A DNA stretch of 64,000 nucleotides from assembly GCA_964219355.1 (NCBI GenBank), contig CAXPOZ010000001.1, positions 1,240,001-1,304,000 on the forward strand, read 5' to 3'. Every line of letters starts with the position of its first letter. The stretch's first letter is position 1. A program made the translations under genes and the position numbers. The notes under the pieces were generated by a model. It saw nothing but the letters and a program-made list of their open reading frames with translations, ran no database searches and was not told the origin of the DNA. This document shows positions 62,809 to 64,000 of the stretch, in pieces. Origin of the DNA: Parvularcula sp964219355. GTDB lineage: Bacteria; Pseudomonadota; Alphaproteobacteria; Caulobacterales; Parvularculaceae.

Positions 62809-62864
62809 CCTTTGCCGCCCCTGCTAGGCGCCCCTCACATAGAAGAATCTCCAGAGGATCCCTC

Positions 62865-64000
62865 ATGACCCAGGACTATGATGTCGCCGATATTTCGCTC
62901 GCCGATTACGGCAATAAGGAAATCAGGATCGCCGAGCATGAAATGCCCGGCCTCATGCAGACGCGTGAGGAGTTCGGTGCGGCCCAGCCGCTGAAAGGCG
63001 CGCGGATTGCTGGCTCGCTGCACATGACAATCCAGACCGCCGTGCTGATCCAGACCCTCGAGGCGCTCGGCGCCGAGGTTCGCTGGGTAAGCTGCAACAT
63101 CTATTCGACCCAAGACCATGCCGCCGCCGCGATTGCTGCCAATGGCACGCCGGTCTTCGCCAAGAAAGGTGAGACGCTGCAGGAATACTGGGACTATGCC
63201 GACCGCATCTGGGAATGGTCCGATGGCAGCCTCGCCAACATGATCCTTGATGATGGCGGCGATGCGACCATGCTGATCCTTTTGGGCTCGGAAGCCGAAA
63301 GCGATCCGTCGATCCTCGACAATCCGGGTAATGAAGAAGAAAAATGCCTCTTCAACACGATCAAGGCCCGTCTTGCCCGTGACCCCGGCTTCTATTCGCG
63401 CGTCAAAGCCTCGATCAAAGGCGTGACGGAAGAAACGACGACTGGCGTCCTTCGCCTCTATCAGCGCGAGAAGAACGGCACGCTGCCTTTCCCCGCGATC
63501 AATGTGAATGACTCGGTGACCAAGTCGAAATTTGACAACAAATATGGCTGTAAAGAGTCGCTCGTCGATGCCATTCGTCGCGGTACGGATGTCATGATGG
63601 CGGGCAAGGTTGCGCTGGTGGCCGGTTATGGTGATGTCGGCAAGGGCTCGGCCCAGTCACTGCGAGGCGCGGGCTGCCGCGTCATGGTGACGGAGATCGA
63701 TCCGATCTGCGCGCTTCAGGCGGCCATGGACGGCTTTGAGGTCGTGACGATGGATGAAGGCGTGAAGCGTACTGACATTGTTGTCACCGCCACGGGCAAC
63801 AAGGATATCCTGACCGTCGACAATATGCGCGACCTGAAAGACATGGCGATCGTCTGCAATATCGGTCACTTTGATAACGAAATTCAGGTTGATGGCGTCC
63901 GCAACTGGGAATGGGACAATATCAAGCCGCAGGTCGACATGCTAACCAAGCCGGACGGCCGGCGGATGATCCTTCTTTCCGAAGGCCGCCTTGTGAACCT
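62865..64000 (+). CDS. ahcY: Adenosylhomocysteinase, cut by the right edge
   Basis: The first 378 residues of S-adenosylhomocysteine hydrolase, which splits SAH into adenosine and homocysteine and keeps methyltransferases active. Visible features: SLHMTIQTAVLIQTL, SCNIYSTQDHAAAAI, NDSVTKSKFDNKYG with the catalytic Lys and Asp, the NAD-binding VAGYGDVGKGSAQ and CNIGHFDNEI. The frame is open to the last base, so the C-terminus (about 90 residues including the terminal Lys/Tyr contact to NAD) is missing only because the window ends. The ATG follows a ccagaggatc ribosome site. Confidence 0.95.
   Translation, partial: MTQDYDVADISLADYGNKEIRIAEHEMPGLMQTREEFGAAQPLKGARIAGSLHMTIQTAVLIQTLEALGAEVRWVSCNIYSTQDHAAAAIAANGTPVFAKKGETLQEYWDYADRIWEWSDGSLANMILDDGGDATMLILLGSEAESDPSILDNPGNEEEKCLFNTIKARLARDPGFYSRVKASIKGVTEETTTGVLRLYQREKNGTLPFPAINVNDSVTKSKFDNKYGCKESLVDAIRRGTDVMMAGKVALVAGYGDVGKGSAQSLRGAGCRVMVTEIDPICALQAAMDGFEVVTMDEGVKRTDIVVTATGNKDILTVDNMRDLKDMAIVCNIGHFDNEIQVDGVRNWEWDNIKPQVDMLTKPDGRRMILLSEGRLVN

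Noticed and set aside
62702..62864. SAH or SAM riboswitch before ahcY
   Set aside because: The leader lacks the conserved cores of known SAH and SAM-II classes; only the AT-rich palindrome stands out.

Overview
The window is a stretch of a GC-rich (roughly 60 percent) alphaproteobacterial chromosome. The assignment rests on gene content (IalB-family protein, DUF1223 protein, a Fur protein lacking the CXXC zinc motifs, the nifU-tsaB-rimI-fur cluster, dapF-mtaB-ftsY-yciB) and on a perfect TTAA-N7-TTAA CtrA-type site at the left edge. A marine Hyphomonas/Parvularcula-like lineage would fit, but the genus cannot be fixed from the sequence alone. It is mostly ordinary core chromosome with very short intergenic gaps and many 4-base stop/start overlaps, broken by a few clearly mobile or foreign pieces.

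Left part (0-17 kb): a two-helix membrane protein, xthA, a MarR regulator with a histone-H1-like lysine/alanine tail, a Nudix hydrolase, then a minus-strand run that reads from a secreted protein through a small membrane protein, a cellulose-synthase-like glycosyltransferase and a membrane protein into dapF-mtaB-ftsY-yciB. After that come an IalB-like protein, ccmA-ccmB, a membrane protein, a methyltransferase, a diheme cytochrome c and a DUF4349 lipoprotein.

Middle (17-47 kb): a low-GC 12-helix membrane protein gene sits between two perfect 24-bp direct repeats just upstream of acnA. It is followed by a 2OG-Fe(II) oxygenase, two mechanosensitive channels (mscS, mscL), a VWA lipoprotein, an aldo/keto reductase divergent from a TetR regulator across a palindrome, an HTTM/DCC three-gene unit, lepA, a group of small secreted proteins, a zinc metalloprotease, a GFA protein divergent from an HxlR regulator, maeB, nifU-tsaB-rimI-fur (tsaB seems to start at ATT), and the agmatine-to-putrescine pair aguA-aguB.

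Right part (47-64 kb): the SRP RNA gene, then a complete 2,232-bp IS1595-family element with 8-bp target duplications, two passenger ORFs and a tRNA-like sequence. Next come a membrane protein/XRE pair, a DUF3011 protein, dnaX-dinB-like-ybaB, a glycerophosphodiesterase, another 2OG oxygenase, priA (with one zinc site degenerate), a low-molecular-weight tyrosine phosphatase, an epimerase-like protein, a 712-residue membrane hydrolase of unknown role, and ahcY, cut by the right edge. Two copies of a REP-like palindrome pair (33.2 and 54.3 kb) punctuate the core.
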